Of a DNA stretch of 64,000 nucleotides, positions 1 to 11,980 are shown one piece after another. Under the pieces are notes generated by a model. That model was not told the origin of the DNA. It made no database searches and saw only the letters and a list, made by a program, of their open reading frames with translations. The translations under genes were made by a program, and so were the position numbers. The stretch comes from Moniliella sp. 'wahieum'. Taxonomy: Eukaryota; Basidiomycota; Moniliellomycetes; Moniliellales; Moniliellaceae. The stretch lies in contig RSEE01000011.1 of the NCBI GenBank assembly GCA_003971905.1, positions 806,001-870,000 of the forward strand, read 5' to 3'. Numbering within the stretch: position 1 is the first letter of the stretch; each line of letters opens with the position of its first letter.

Positions 1-395
1 AAGAAACGCGAAAACACGAAACGCGAAGCGAGAAAGAAGAAAGAGAATGAGGGGGGATGCACCGACACAGTCAGACGCCGGCGAAGAAGAGGGCGAAGCA
101 GCAAGCCAAGGAAGATACAGCAAAGGGACCCCCGGCTCGCAAAGCCGGACGAAAGACACCAGAAAACGAAAGAAAAAAGAAAAATGATGAATGAATGACG
201 AATGACGAATGACGAATGACGAACGACGAACGACAACAAAAGACAAAGGACGACCGAAGAAAGAAAAAGGAACCCCACGATTCCTGATTCCTGATTCCAG
301 ACAGGAAGCCAAGCCACCTCCACCATCCCTCATCCCTCATCCCTCATACCGAATGATGGACCATGAATCATGAATCATGAATCATGAATCACGAA
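1..395. repeat. Non-coding 3' flank with short tandem repeats
   Basis: No gene is visible here. The stretch holds purine-rich low-complexity sequence, a cluster of ATGAC/GAACGAC-type units around 185-240, CATCCCT repeats around 323-350 and four copies of the heptamer ATGAATC around 362-390, which end just before the stop codon of the Rho exchange factor gene on the minus strand. It is most likely the 3' untranslated and downstream region of that gene. Confidence 0.6.
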
Positions 396-3300
396 TCACT
401 CGTGCGCACGATGAAACGCAGCGACCCAAGCCTCCGCGTCCCCGGCCGACTGGGCCGAAAGCAAAAACAGCTTGGACTGGTGCACGATGCGTACCGTCAA
501 CTTATCCACGCGTTCCACGCGGCCAAACACACGGTGCCGGTGCTTCGGCGGCAGTGGAAGCGGAAGCGGAAGCGGAAGCGGAAGAGGAAGCGGCAGAGCC
601 ATCGGCACGCAACACGGCAAACAACTCCAACACCATCTGCGTCGCTTGGAGCAACGGGCCTGCCGAGTCAGGAGGCGGAAGTAATGGTGCAGATGCAGGT
701 TTCGTGGAGGTGGGTCCTTGGGCAGGGGGCAGACCAGCCACAGCTTCCGTCGCAGCGGCTGGGCCGCAGCTTCTTCCCCCGCTGCGCGCAGCAGCGGTAC
801 GCCGTCAGGGCGAGCTTGGAGAAAGACAGCCAGGTCAGAGCACAGGAGAAGCACAAGAGGTTGATCGACCACCGTCTGTTCCAGCGTGGGCAGCAGGACA
901 GAGGGGCGAGTCGGATGTGGTTCCGTCCCGAGCCGAACCATCTTGCGCAGAACCACAACACCATCTCGGATCAGATGCCGGTGCGGCTGGACCAACGGCG
1001 AGGGGAAGCTACCTACGATCCGAGCTGCCCATTCGGTCAAGCGTCGCGTCTGCTCGGCGGAACGCTTGGATTCGTTAATGGTATGCGCCAGTTCACGCAC
1101 TTGAACCAATGCTCGATCCAGCCGGCTGAGCGGGGCAGCTGGGACGGCTGCCGCCTTGGTACGCTCGTTGGGCTTACGCACCGAGGTGGGACGATGACTA
1201 TCGTAGACCAGGTCCAAGTTCCAGTCCATGTCCAGGCCTGCCTCGGCGGCATCCATCACCGAGGCAAACGCGGCCGCCGTGGCAATCCATGGCTCCGAAA
1301 GGGAGATGAGGGCGCTGCGAGGACTGGACTGGAGCGGTCCTGAGCCCAAGGGCGTGGACGTTGATGTCTGATGGGGCACAGGGGACGACGATGGGTCGGT
1401 ACTGGCCATGCTCGTCGACCGAGAACTGGTCACCGAGGCGGCGTGGCACGCACCAGAGCCTCCAATAGTAGTCTGTAACGCGGCACGCGTTGAACCGGGA
1501 GCATCAGGTACGACTCGATGGACATGTGCGTCCTACGTGGGTCGGCACATTTGCGCAAGTACTTTTGCCGAGCCTTACGTGCACTTTTGCCGAGAGCCAC
1601 CACTCGGGACGACTTGCCTGGCGTCAGGAGGGGTGCCAGGCTTGCGGGGTTTAAACTGGAAGCGGTGAGACTCGAGGTCATGGATGGAGTAAGAGGCGAA
1701 ACGGGTCGAGACAGGTCCCCTGACGGCGCCGAAAGGGAGGAAACCAGTTCGATAGGTGTTGTGACGGGTGACAAGGCAGGCGTGGTGGTCGAGGTCGGTG
1801 CGTGCAGCAGGGCTGCTAACCGCGCCTCAACGGCCGGAGGCACCGTCTGAGCATCCCACAACGCCGCGAGGTGTTGGGCCAAGTCGCAGTTGTTAATGTA
1901 GGTCGTGTACATGGAGAAGAAGGCCGAATGATGAAGGAAGACCTCGGCCACCTGTTCGGCAGCATCGACAGCCGTCGGGTCCGTCTCAAGGGCTTGGCTG
2001 ACAGCTTGCAGCGCAGGCAAAAAGGTTGTGGTGTGGAAATGAGAGAGAACAGGCAAGTTGCCAAAGACGATATGTTGTTCTGCCATCGGAATGGTCGGAG
2101 TTGTCGAGGGAGGTTCAGGCTGTTGCGCCGCAGCGACATAGACATCCATAAACTCTTGCATCCCACGCACGTACGACTCTTCGTGTGATAATCTCCTCGA
2201 TGATCCGTCTCCGGAGCAGAGGGTCGTCGCGCCGCTTCTCGTCAGCCAACAAGGGTGGGGACAACATCAGGCTCGGGTCCTGTGGACCGCCGCAGATCGG
2301 ACGGGGTATGAAAGGAGGTGGAAGGAGGGTGGGTGGCAGCGAGGATGGAGGCTTGGTGAGCATGTTGAGCGAGCTGCAGGTCGTGCATATCACGCAAGTA
2401 AGAGAGGAGATGTTTAATGTCGGCTCGGTGTTCAACCATCTGTCGATGAGTCCAGACATCATCATCATAATCCGAGGTATGACTGAGGTGTGAGTGACGC
2501 AACGGTTTTTTCGGGACGGGTGGTATGGTGTGGGTGACAGGGGACGACTTTCCGGTCGATGCTCGGTCGGGGAGAACAGAATGGAGTGTTAAGGGAGATT
2601 CCAGTTCCGATGATCCTGGAGTTGGATGGGAGAGCTCTTCCCAAAAATTGAAGCCTGAAAAGCGACGGATATCGAGGGGAGTGAGAGGAGCGGAAGAAGT
2701 AGTGGCGGTCACACCTGAAGGAAGACAAGTGGTTGACGTAGAAGCCAAGGCCGAAGACGAAGCCGAAGCCGATGCCGTTGCCGAAGGCGCAGGAGCAGGA
2801 GCAGGAGCAAGATCCAAATGCGATGAACGCTCGGACTTGGGTGTGCCCAAAAGGTATTAGACAGACTGCGGGGGAAGAGGAAGGGCAACGGCGGTGGCTC
2901 AAGTTTGAGGCCCTTTGGCTTGCGCAGGAAAAGCTCCATTTGGATCGGTCTTTTCGTCGGACAAGGCCTAGTGAATGGCGGCCTTTGGATGCCGACTGTA
3001 CAGACGTGTTAGGGCGGCTCAAGCCCTTGGAACTGGAGGCTCGTCGTGCGCCCAGGCCATGGAGAGAGATGGAGCTTCGTTGGGCCTTGACTCCCTGTTT
3101 GAGATCCCCCAGCGACCGTTTGGGCCGCATCGCCGACAAGATCCGAGGTGGTGTCTTGCTGGGCGCAACAGACGGCGGGCTGGCGGCGACGTCAACCTCA
3201 TCCTCTCCGCAGCTGCTGTCAGCGCGACAGACGACCGACTGGCCGAAGGCAAGTCGGGCCGGTCCAGGGGCCATGCACGATGGCTGCCACGACAGACGCC

Positions 3301-3849
3301 CAAGAGGGAGCCCAAGGGTTGCGATCGAGGTTGAGACGCTCGAGGTGGACAAGTTGATGCAGGGTAGGCGGCAGATGAGTCAGCGCATTTTGGCTGGCCG
3401 ACAAGACCTTGAGGTGATTCAGATCCCCCAGCCAGCTTGGCAGGCTCTCCAGCCCCGCGTTGTCGGCGAGAAGGACGCGGAGGGTGTGCAGGTGGGCAAC
3501 TGAGGCAGGAAGTTCGGCGAGCGGGTTGTGGGAAATGTCGAGTTCCTCCAGCACCGTGCAGAGCCCAGGGCGAGAGGCAGTTTGGTAAGGTGGCATCTAT
3601 CGATCTTGAGCACACTGAACAAAAGGACCCGCACATGCCCACGATGGTCAGCAAGGAGAAGAAAAGCAAAACGGGAGAGCAGGAAGAAGGTCTGCAATAT
3701 ACATACAGGAGGCTCGGAGCAAGAGTAGGCAGGTGTTCTTGCAAGAAATCGACTAGGTGGGGGCTGTCAATGCGGGAAAGGACGAGATGGGAGACGGTTC
3801 TGCACCAGGTGAGGGAAGGCAGGTCAGATGAGCGCGTGTTCATCCGCAC
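396..3849 (-). CDS. Leucine-rich repeat, DH and PH domain Rho guanine nucleotide exchange factor
   Basis: Likely activates a Rho/Rac/Cdc42-type GTPase. The N-terminal part (about 3849-3220) has leucine-rich repeats, for example LEELDISHNPLAELP and NHLKVLSASQNALTHLPP. An apparent intron with a GTATGT donor near 3706 splits the LRR region. A low-complexity Ser/Pro/Ala-rich linker follows (about 3200-2240). The DH domain starts near 2190 with EESYVRGMQEFMD and includes the conserved SIESYLMLPVQRVPRYRLLL segment near 1470. The PH domain follows and closes with the typical last helix, AGDAEAWVAAFHRA, at the stop codon (396-398). The frame changes several times, for example near 3545, 2940, 2850 and 2183, where conserved sequence continues in another frame, so this is an extent rather than one open frame. 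The start at 3849 is tentative; an upstream exon is possible because a good acceptor lies near 3810. Confidence 0.75.
556..591. repeat. GGAAGC hexamer repeat inside the PH domain
   Basis: About six copies of a GGAAGC-like hexamer. On the minus strand it encodes an alternating Leu-Pro run placed inside the PH-domain coding sequence, upstream of the final PH strand and helix. An in-frame hexamer can expand or contract without breaking the frame. Confidence 0.7.
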
Positions 3850-4439
3850 GGGAGGGGGCGGGGGGGGGACGTACGGTGGGCAGTCGCAAGCTGTTCGCGA
3901 GCGCTATCGATGGAGTGGGCGGTGATGCGGATGGGGCGGGGCGGGCGAGGGAGAGACGAAGGAGAAGTAGTCGTCGGGGGGCGGGGGCCGAGGGTGAGGC
4001 CGAGGCCGAGCTCGGGGAGGGGCGGGGGAAGAGGGGCGAGACGGAGCGGCTGCGGTGCGTGGCGGGGGGTGGTGGGGGGCGAGAGGAGGGGCGAGGCGGG
4101 GCGGGAGCGGGAGTGGGAGGGCGGGGGCGGGTGGAGGCGCGCGTGGAGGCGCGCGTGGAGCGGGTGGAGGCGCTGGTGCGCGTGTGGGGCTCGGAGCTGA
4201 GGAAGGACAGGCGGAGAGGTGCGGGGATGTGCTGTGTTCCAGGATGCGTCCGGGCGTGTGGACCGAGCCGCTGGACGAGCGCGGCGGCGGCATGGCAGCA
4301 ACAAGCCGAGCACAGCGGCGAGCAGACGTGGAGCACGCTGGTCAACACGACGAGCACGCCCTCGTCCTCGCCTGTCCCACTCGCACGCCGTCCGCTTTCC
4401 CACGCCTGCTGCTTACCTAACGCACTCGCATCGCCCCCA
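3850..4439. other. GC-rich intergenic region
   Basis: No supported gene. The open frames here translate to Arg/Pro/Ser low-complexity sequence, as expected from GC-rich DNA. Two CACGTG sites lie just beyond its end at 4441-4446 and 4454-4459, about 600 bases upstream of the LRR-DH-PH gene start. It probably contains that gene's promoter and the 3' end of the OGT-like gene. Confidence 0.5.
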
Positions 4440-7400
4440 TCACGTGTCTGCATCACGTGCCCCATCCCTCCCAGTATATATCACCACTGCATCGCCAGTC
4501 CTAGTCAGTACCCCCATCTGATCTGTTCCATTGGATCCTCGCCTACCCACTCGGCCGCACCGGCTGGTCGACCCAGATGTGCGGGCTGATGCGCTCCGGC
4601 GCTCCGGGGGCAAGGCGCGGTACTCGGCCGTATCCTCCGCATCCGTGCCAGCGACCCAGCGCCGCCACGCCTCCTCCAGCCCGCGCTCCAACGAGCGCAT
4701 CCAGCCCTGCGTGTCAAACAACGCCGACGAGTCCCGCGACAAGAACAAGAACCGACGCAGCTCCACCAGCTCGCCCTCGCCCTGCCGCGTCACCGCCGCC
4801 ACGGGCGCCGCAGCGCCGCGCGGCAAGTAACGTGCTCCAACCAGTTGCTGCTGCTGTTGCTGGTGCCAGCGACGGCGGCATTGCCTGCAGGAACGGGAGT
4901 GCGTCCTGCTGGGCACGCCACCGGGCGCGACAGCCGTAGGAGCTGAAGGGTTGCATGCCAAGGCCGAAGCGGGGAAGGAGCCGACCGGGTCCGAAGGAAC
5001 CAAAGCAGGAGCAGGAGTAGGAAGAGGGACCACCTTCTGCCCGCAGGCGTCCAAATACGTGTACCGCACGCCCAAGGCGAGTTGGACCGCGCGGTCTTCG
5101 TACTCTTGGGCCGAGTGGGTGACCAACTGCGCGCCTGTGCCTGTCGCGGTCACAATGGACGCTGCGACGCGCGAGCACATTTTGTGGTGGTGCTTGGGCC
5201 AGGTGAGCACGGGTGCCGGACCAGAGTACGTCGGCCGCGGTCGTGTGGGCATACATTCGGTCGTGTCGAGGAACAAGTCGGCGATGCGGCCGCGGTGGAT
5301 GTGGACGTCTTTGGGTGCCACGTCGGTAAATACGATGCGCGCTGCCACGTCGTCCCCGGCGCTCAAGCGGGCGGCGCGTTGCAAGTGGTCCACGCCTGCG
5401 GCGGGGAACTTGAGTAGCCACAAGATAGAGTGCGGGACGCGACGAAGGATGCGCAGCCATAAGTCAAACAAGGTAGGATCAATCTTGTACAGTTGGCAGG
5501 AACAGGTAAAGATGACATACTCCTCTGGCAGGTGGGGGAACAGTTCCCGTCGTGCCAACCATCGTTTGCGTTCCTCTTCGGCCCAAAGCGCATCGGGCGT
5601 AAGGGGCAAAGATAGGGGCAAGTTGGTTTCGGGCTCGCGAAAGCCTTGTTTGTGGTCGGTAACAAAGTACGAGTGGGGCATGTAGATGAACCGTTCGCTG
5701 TACACCCAATCCTCTCGTGCTCCCTCGGGGTCCAAGTCCCCTACAAAATCCGCCGCACTGGCCAGGGAAGAAGAGGAAGAGCTGGCCAAGCGGGCTTGGG
5801 TGGCGACGTCATTTCGGGAGGACAAGCAATGGGATCAGCCACGATCCAATCGGTCCAGCCTGATACCAAGGCCCCAGCAAACCCCATAAACTCTACCTGG
5901 ACCGGCGACGGCCGAGCGGCAAACACTTCGTTCCGCGCGCCCTTGGTGTAGCCATTGAGGTTGACCAAGATGTGGATGCCATCCGAAACGATCCGTTGGA
6001 CCAACACCTCGTTAGCCCAGCCCGACACATCGAGAAAGTGCTCGGCTTCGGCCTCGATCTTGCGCCGGTACGGCGATCCGTCCGGCGGCGTGGTGCATAG
6101 CAAAATACTTCGAATCGCGTATGGTCATGCATGCCAAAACAACTCTGCATCAAATGGGCAAGCGGATGGTTGTTAAGTCCGAACTGATGTAGCCCACCTT
6201 GAGTCGCCCATGGGCATGGCCGGCGGGGGATACACGTGTGTAGGGACCCACCCTTGGGCCAAGGTGGCGTGCGAGATACGGAGCGCATTGCGGTGACAGA
6301 TCAACCGGATTTGCCGGGCAGGGAGGGGATAGGTAAACGTATGGAACGGCAGCACCGTCGGTACCACCACCGACACCATCCGTGCCGGCAACGGAATGCG
6401 AGGGTACTTGTGCGCTTCGTGCAGTTGCCGCTGCGGAACAATCAGTGTATTCTGTTGTTGGCTCGCCCTGGCACAGTCAAGGTACCATCGCCGCATGGCC
6501 CGTCGCGCACCACGTTCCGCCACACGAAGCAAGAACGATCCTTCTGCCATCACCGGACGGGCACTAGCGCCCTGGACGGACAAGGGGGACGAAGCAAAGA
6601 GGACCTCGAGTTTCCGACCCCATTCGGCCTGGGCCAACGGCGAGTAGTCGCCAATGTGGCCAAGATCCGAGTGAGCCAAACTTGTGGCGGAGCATCCGAG
6701 GCCAGCGACCGGCCCCATACACTCTCCCTTCGTCCAGCTGTCGGTTGACCAGCTGCACCACCCGGTCCATCAACCTCGGTCCTCCGTACACGTCCTCCCA
6801 CGAGCAAATGGCCAACAGCGCATTGACCAGTCCGCACAAGGCCTCGGGAAGTTGGGGTTGGCTGCCACAGCACGACGGTAATAGACTACTGAATCTTGGG
6901 TCCGGCCTTGATCTTTGATTGCGTTGCCCAGGTTGGCCAGTGCCACATCAAACACTGGGTTGCACTCGACCGCCTTGGTGTACATCCGGATCGCTTCCGG
7001 GAGGTTGCCCAGTTCTTTGATCAAGCTGCCCAGGTTGGTGTAGAGATGGGGGTGATTGGGGTCCAAGTGAAGGCCGTGTTGGTAGTAGTGCAACGCCAAG
7101 GTCTGGCCCGACACCATCTTGGCTTGTCCCGAGGCATAGATGGTGGTAGAGACGGGGATGGAGGAAAGGATGATCCCGAGGTTGTTGCATGTGGAAGCCG
7201 AGGGATGAACCGAGAGAGCAAGATAGTACATGGGCAGCAGCAGCGACACACTCGGAGGAATGCCAGCCAATGTTAACGCAGCATGCGGTCCCGCGGCCAG
7301 GCTCGAAACTGCATCCTGGTAGAGCTTGGACAGGGTGATGAGCACCGTCGACAAGGCGCTGTTGGACGCCTGAACCGACGTGCTGACTGCCGCCCGCGTC

Positions 7401-10400
7401 CCCCCGACCCTGTTGGACAAGCGAAGGGAGATACCATGGGTCGACTCGAAGAGCACAGCCGTTAATGTGGCAGCAGCTGGCGGGGTTAAGAGGACCATGG
7501 GAGGTAGCCCCTGCCCATTTCGAGCAAAGTGTGAACCAAAGCATCACCACCACGGTGCACGGCGCTCACCAATCCTTCCCGCAAGAGTGCCTCATATTTA
7601 CCCCGGCCCACCATCTGGGCCTGCAAGGGATCAGCCAGGTTGATGCCCAGTGCATTGGCCAGACGTAATGGGGCATCGGGACAGCCCGGCACGTCGACGC
7701 GAAAGTAAGAATGGCGCCAATACAAGTGGCCACCACCAAATCGCGCAAGTTGCGTGCGAGCGAGGGCAAAGGCGAGAGGACGAGCTCGACTGCGTGTTCG
7801 TACTCCTTGGCAGCCTCTTGGTTCGAGTAATTGGCCATGACGTACTTGAGATTGCCCTTGGTGTAGTATAGGTTTTGCAGTCGTGGGATCTGAACCGCCG
7901 GCAACGCAGTGGGGCACGTAGCGATGCCTGGGGAGGTCTGTCCGGTAACGTGCTGCTCCACCAACTCACAAAGCGCCAGAGCCTGGTCGAAACGTGCGTG
8001 TCCCATAACGACTTTGGGTGTCGTTGCGGGCAAGTCGACAGGGGGTAGGGGTAGGGCCGAACTTTCGACGCCAGCCTGCGTACCAAGTGGGGACAGTAAA
8101 GAACCAGCGCCTTCTTCTTGTCGTTGGAGCAGAGTACGCCAAGCAAATTGTCGTACGCGTCCCAGTACCCTGGCTTGATGTGAATCGCGCGCCACCACCA
8201 CTGTTCCGCTTCGTTCCACAGGCCCAGAGACCGGAGAGTAGTACCAATGTTGCTCATTGCCTCCACGTACTTTGGATCGAGGCGCAGGATGAGGGTGTTG
8301 TACCAGAGCGAGCCATGGTAATCGCCCGCAGTATAGTAGGCACACGACAAAAGAAGCAGCGTGGGCAGATGGAGCGGGTGAAGACCATGGAGGACGTGAA
8401 GCAAAGGGAGTAAAGTAGGATGCAGCGTCTTGGTTCCCGGCAGAGAGGTAGCATACAGGTGATGAGCAAACTGGAGCAGCTTGTCTCGACTAACTCGGAC
8501 CCTATGTCCGATTGGCTCGCCGTCGCCCCTGTGACGATCAGCATTGCCGGATCTTGCTCCTGGGGAAGGGTGGGGTACACGTTCGAAGTGCTGTACGCGG
8601 GGCCGGGCATGCCATACAACGCATCATTCTGGCCCTCCAGGGCTTTGCGTACCACAAGAAGTTTCTGCTCTTGCGTCTCCGCTGCGGGAGCGGCAGAGAA
8701 GGGAAAGGCGGAGGATGATGTGGGAGGTTGGGCCACTGACCCAACAGGATTTGCGTGTGCTTCTCTCGTTCTTAGCGCGGTCAATGTCCTCGAGATGGAT
8801 GCGCTCATAGTACCCTTCGGTCAAAGCCCGTAGAAGTGCTTGGTAGTGGCTGGCAAAGTCGGGTGGGAAGTAGGCTGGATAGACACGCGCTTCGCTCTCT
8901 GAATCATCATTGGAGGCGGGATGGAGAAAGGAAGGCGCAAGACCTGCCGTTTTCGCTCCTCGAGGAACTTAAGCGCTGCTTCTTGCTTCTCATCACCTTC
9001 AAGTCCAGCCCAGGCCTTGAGCTGGTTGATCAGGTCGGCTTGCTCCTCGGGGTCGAGGGGGAGGAAGGCAGAGGGTGAATCAGGGTCCTCGTGGCCAGGC
9101 GCGTCAGAGCGGCGGTTGTGCAGGCAGCAAAGCTAGCCAAAGCGGAAAACTCTTTCTGGCTCAGAGTGCGGACTGTTGGTATCGACGGTAACGGTATCGG
9201 GGTAAGAGAGTTCACTGTCAGCATCAACGAACACAAAAAAGAACAACGTCCAAGTGCATGGTAATGAGGGCAGAGACACGTACGAAGGCTTGGAAGTAAG
9301 GTGCATCAGTACTGGTAGGCTTGCTGGAGCCATCAAGGGCGTCCGGGGGATCCACCATCCAGCCTGTGCAGTACCGTTGGGCGTCTGGACCACCTGGAAG
9401 GGGAAAAGCTTTGTGGCAGGTGTGCGTCGTTGTCTTTCAGCAACAGCGGAACCAGCACGGGTGGAGCGAGAGGGGACGGGGGATGGGGCTGCATGCGGAG
9501 AGGAAGAGGAGGAGGCAGCATAGGCTGGGATGGGACAGATCTGGGGTGGCGGTGGGGGTGTTGGAGGTGGCCGGTTTGGCCTTGGCTGGCAGAGGCGACT
9601 GGGCCAAGCGAGCAGCCCGGCCAATAGCGGCCATCTTGGAGAAATGCTCCAGCATAAATTCGGGCGAGTCGGGGGTGGCAGCATCTGCAGCTGAGGGCCT
9701 GGCATGAGGGGCATGCTCGGCACTCCACCCAGCTTGAGGTCGGCAATAGGGTCCGACTCGTACCACTGTCGCTTATCCACACTGGCGGGAGGGAGAGGGG
9801 AGGTGCCGCTGGTCTCGGAGCTTGCTCCAGGGGTGCTCACTGTCACAGCCACAGCTGGCAGGCTCGCAGCGGCGGGGGGGCAGCAGGCCGAGTCAGTAGT
9901 TCGGGAGCAGGAGTGAGGCCGAGGGCAGCGAGGTAGGGCTCCGCGAGACTTGGCGCGTGGCGTGGCCACCACATAGCTTCCGTTGGACAGCCCTTGGGCT
10001 GCTGCTTCTTGGGCCGAGGCTTGGACAATAAGGGCGAGGACCTCGGCCTGGGCATCGGGGGCTGTGGAGGCAGTGGAGGTGGTGGAGGCAGCGGCAAGGA
10101 GGCGGGGAGGGCGGGAGGGTGGGCAGCAAGGACGCTAGTTGCGCGTAGGAGGGCGGCAGCGGGGGCGCGGGATGGCGGGCGCGGATGTGGGCTGTGGAGC
10201 ATGGGGCCCACAAGAGGAGGAGGAGAACGAAGAGGAGGAGGCGGAGAAGGAGGAGGAGAAGGAGGAGAAGGAAGCAGAAGGCGACACGAGGACGCACGCA
10301 CTGGCGTCTGGGAGATGCGCCTCCTCTTCGTCTCGACTGGGCCGACTAGGATTAAAGTGCACTTGGGCTTGACATGCGCCTGCACTGGGCCAGTGTTGTC

Positions 10401-10406
10401 ACCCAC
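4440..10406 (-). CDS. OGT: TPR-containing O-GlcNAc transferase-like protein (glycosyltransferase family 41)
   Basis: By family, transfers GlcNAc (or fucose, in SPINDLY relatives) from a nucleotide sugar to Ser/Thr of nuclear and cytosolic proteins. TPR units are clear at about 8400-8100 (LRLDPKYVEAMSNIGTTLRS, IHIKPGYWDAYDNLLGVL) and 7130-6850 (LHLDPNHPHLYTNLGSLIKE, FDVALANLGNAIKDQGR). The catalytic region runs from about 6200 to 4600: NNHPLAHLMQSCFGMH, HILVNLNGYTKGARNEVFA, ERFIYMPHSYFVTDHKQ, QLYKIDPTLFDLWLRILRRV, then AHTTAADVLWSGT and SRVAAS. The NHP..HLMQS histidines match the family active-site loop. The part from 10406 to about 8800 is proline-rich with an acidic helical stretch (EEQADLINQLKAWAGLEGDE); I assign it to the same gene because filamentous-fungal family members have long N-termini, but it could be a separate gene. 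A likely intron is 9215-9283 (GTACGT donor, GACAG acceptor). Frame changes occur near 5250 and 5208. Confidence 0.85.
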
Positions 10407-11980
10407 CTCTCCTTGCAGCGCAAGCGAGGCCCTGAGAGGTTACGCTGACCGGTGAGGATGCGGTGGATGAGAGAGCGCCTGAACGTGAACGCTCAACGTA
10501 CGTTGAACGCAAGCATGCGGTAGCTGCTGGGACGGGAAGGGTTAGAGTGCGCCAGTGCCGCCGCAGCCGCAGCGGCCGCACTCGGCCCACGCGCCCATCA
10601 CGCGTCACGTCGTCTGCCCGCGCCTGCCGTGTGTCAGCACTTGCGCTCCGCCACCCATCTCCGTATGGTGCTACCCGTTGCGACGCATCGTCCTTGCTAG
10701 TCTAGTCTCTCACTTACACGTCTCGCACCCTCTCCTCGATCATCAAATCGCCCAGGACATCCACTCGCCCCACTCCCTTCCTCTCGTCGCCAGACTGCGG
10801 AGCAAAGCAGAGCTAATTCAGGAGACACCGAGAGCATGGCCGAGTCGCACAGGCATACACAGCGCGCTGAGGCGCTGCGGTCCAGCTGGCTCAGCACTGG
10901 CTCAGTCCGCCGGCTGAGCCGCCAGAGCGTCCGCGCGGGGCACCCAGCACAGCCAGCCCAGCCGCTGCGGCTGCCAGCAAGCCCCCATGCCAGAGCCCAT
11001 GCCAGCCCATCCCATCTCCAACCGGCGGAGGCACCCTGACGTCATGCAGCATGCAGCATGCGCCACCCAAGACCACCCAGCAGCCCCTGCCTCCCCCTGT
11101 GGCTTGCGGCCATTGGGCGCATGTTCCTGTCCCACGCACCCCGCCACTCTTGCCCTTCCAACCTCTTCCTCGCTCATGCATCATGCATCACACATCACAT
11201 ATCACACATCGATAAAAGCCAAAGTTAGCTCGGGCTACGCCCTGTACTCCACCTGCCCCCCCAGCCATCGCAAGCTTTGGTTTGTTGTACCTCAGGCCTC
11301 ATCGTCCCAGTATCGCTGACCAGCAGCGGCGCCTCCACCTCCACCACCCACCGTCCACCATCCCCGCTATTACATTCTCTCTACTTGGCGGGACCTAGCC
11401 TCATCGATCATCCTTTCCCCCTCTCTCCTCTTTCCCCCGCCTCCAGCTTCAAATCCCTTACTCCTTTTGATCTCCTCGATCGCATCTCAGATCCTCAGAC
11501 CTCGCCCGGCTGGACCCGCGCCAAGGAACCGCCCCCTGTCTTTGTCCCGCCCAGTCGATCTGCTGGCCGTAGTCCACTAAGAACAGGTTTACTAACGCTT
11601 AACGTTGCGCTCCTGAGCGCTCAGCTTGAGCGCTCCTAGCCCCTTCCCCCCCCCCACAAGTTCACAGGTTGATATACACGTTGTGCATCCTGCTCCGACG
11701 AAGGTGGGCGCGCAGTGCTGCGCCCAAAGGCGTCGATCTGTCCGCTCTCTGAACAACAACGCGGAGCGGACAAAATCCCGAATGTCTGCTGTCTACTCTT
11801 TTTCGTATGGTATACCCCCTGGACGAGTCCACATAATCCGAATCTCAATCGATATCCTCATCGACCCCAGCTGCCATAGAACTCTTAGATGGTAGAACTA
11901 GTAGGCGGTCAAGACAGCTTATTGGGGGGAAATATACATCTTCTATTACCATATGGCAGGAGGTATGATATGTGCTCCCA
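10407..11980. other. Intergenic region upstream of the OGT-like gene
   Basis: No supported gene. It should contain the promoter of the OGT-like gene and the 3' flank of the Ariadne-type gene. Visible elements are a palindromic AACGTACGTT core near 10495-10504, short repeats of CATGCAG near 11042-11058, repeated ATCACACATCAC-like units near 11185-11210 followed by a GATAAAA box, and pyrimidine-rich blocks. Open frames have low-complexity translations. Confidence 0.5.

Noticed and set aside
3828..4589. 253-codon plus-strand frame rich in Arg/Gly/Glu
   Set aside because: Low-complexity translation of a GC-rich purine-skewed stretch; no domain.
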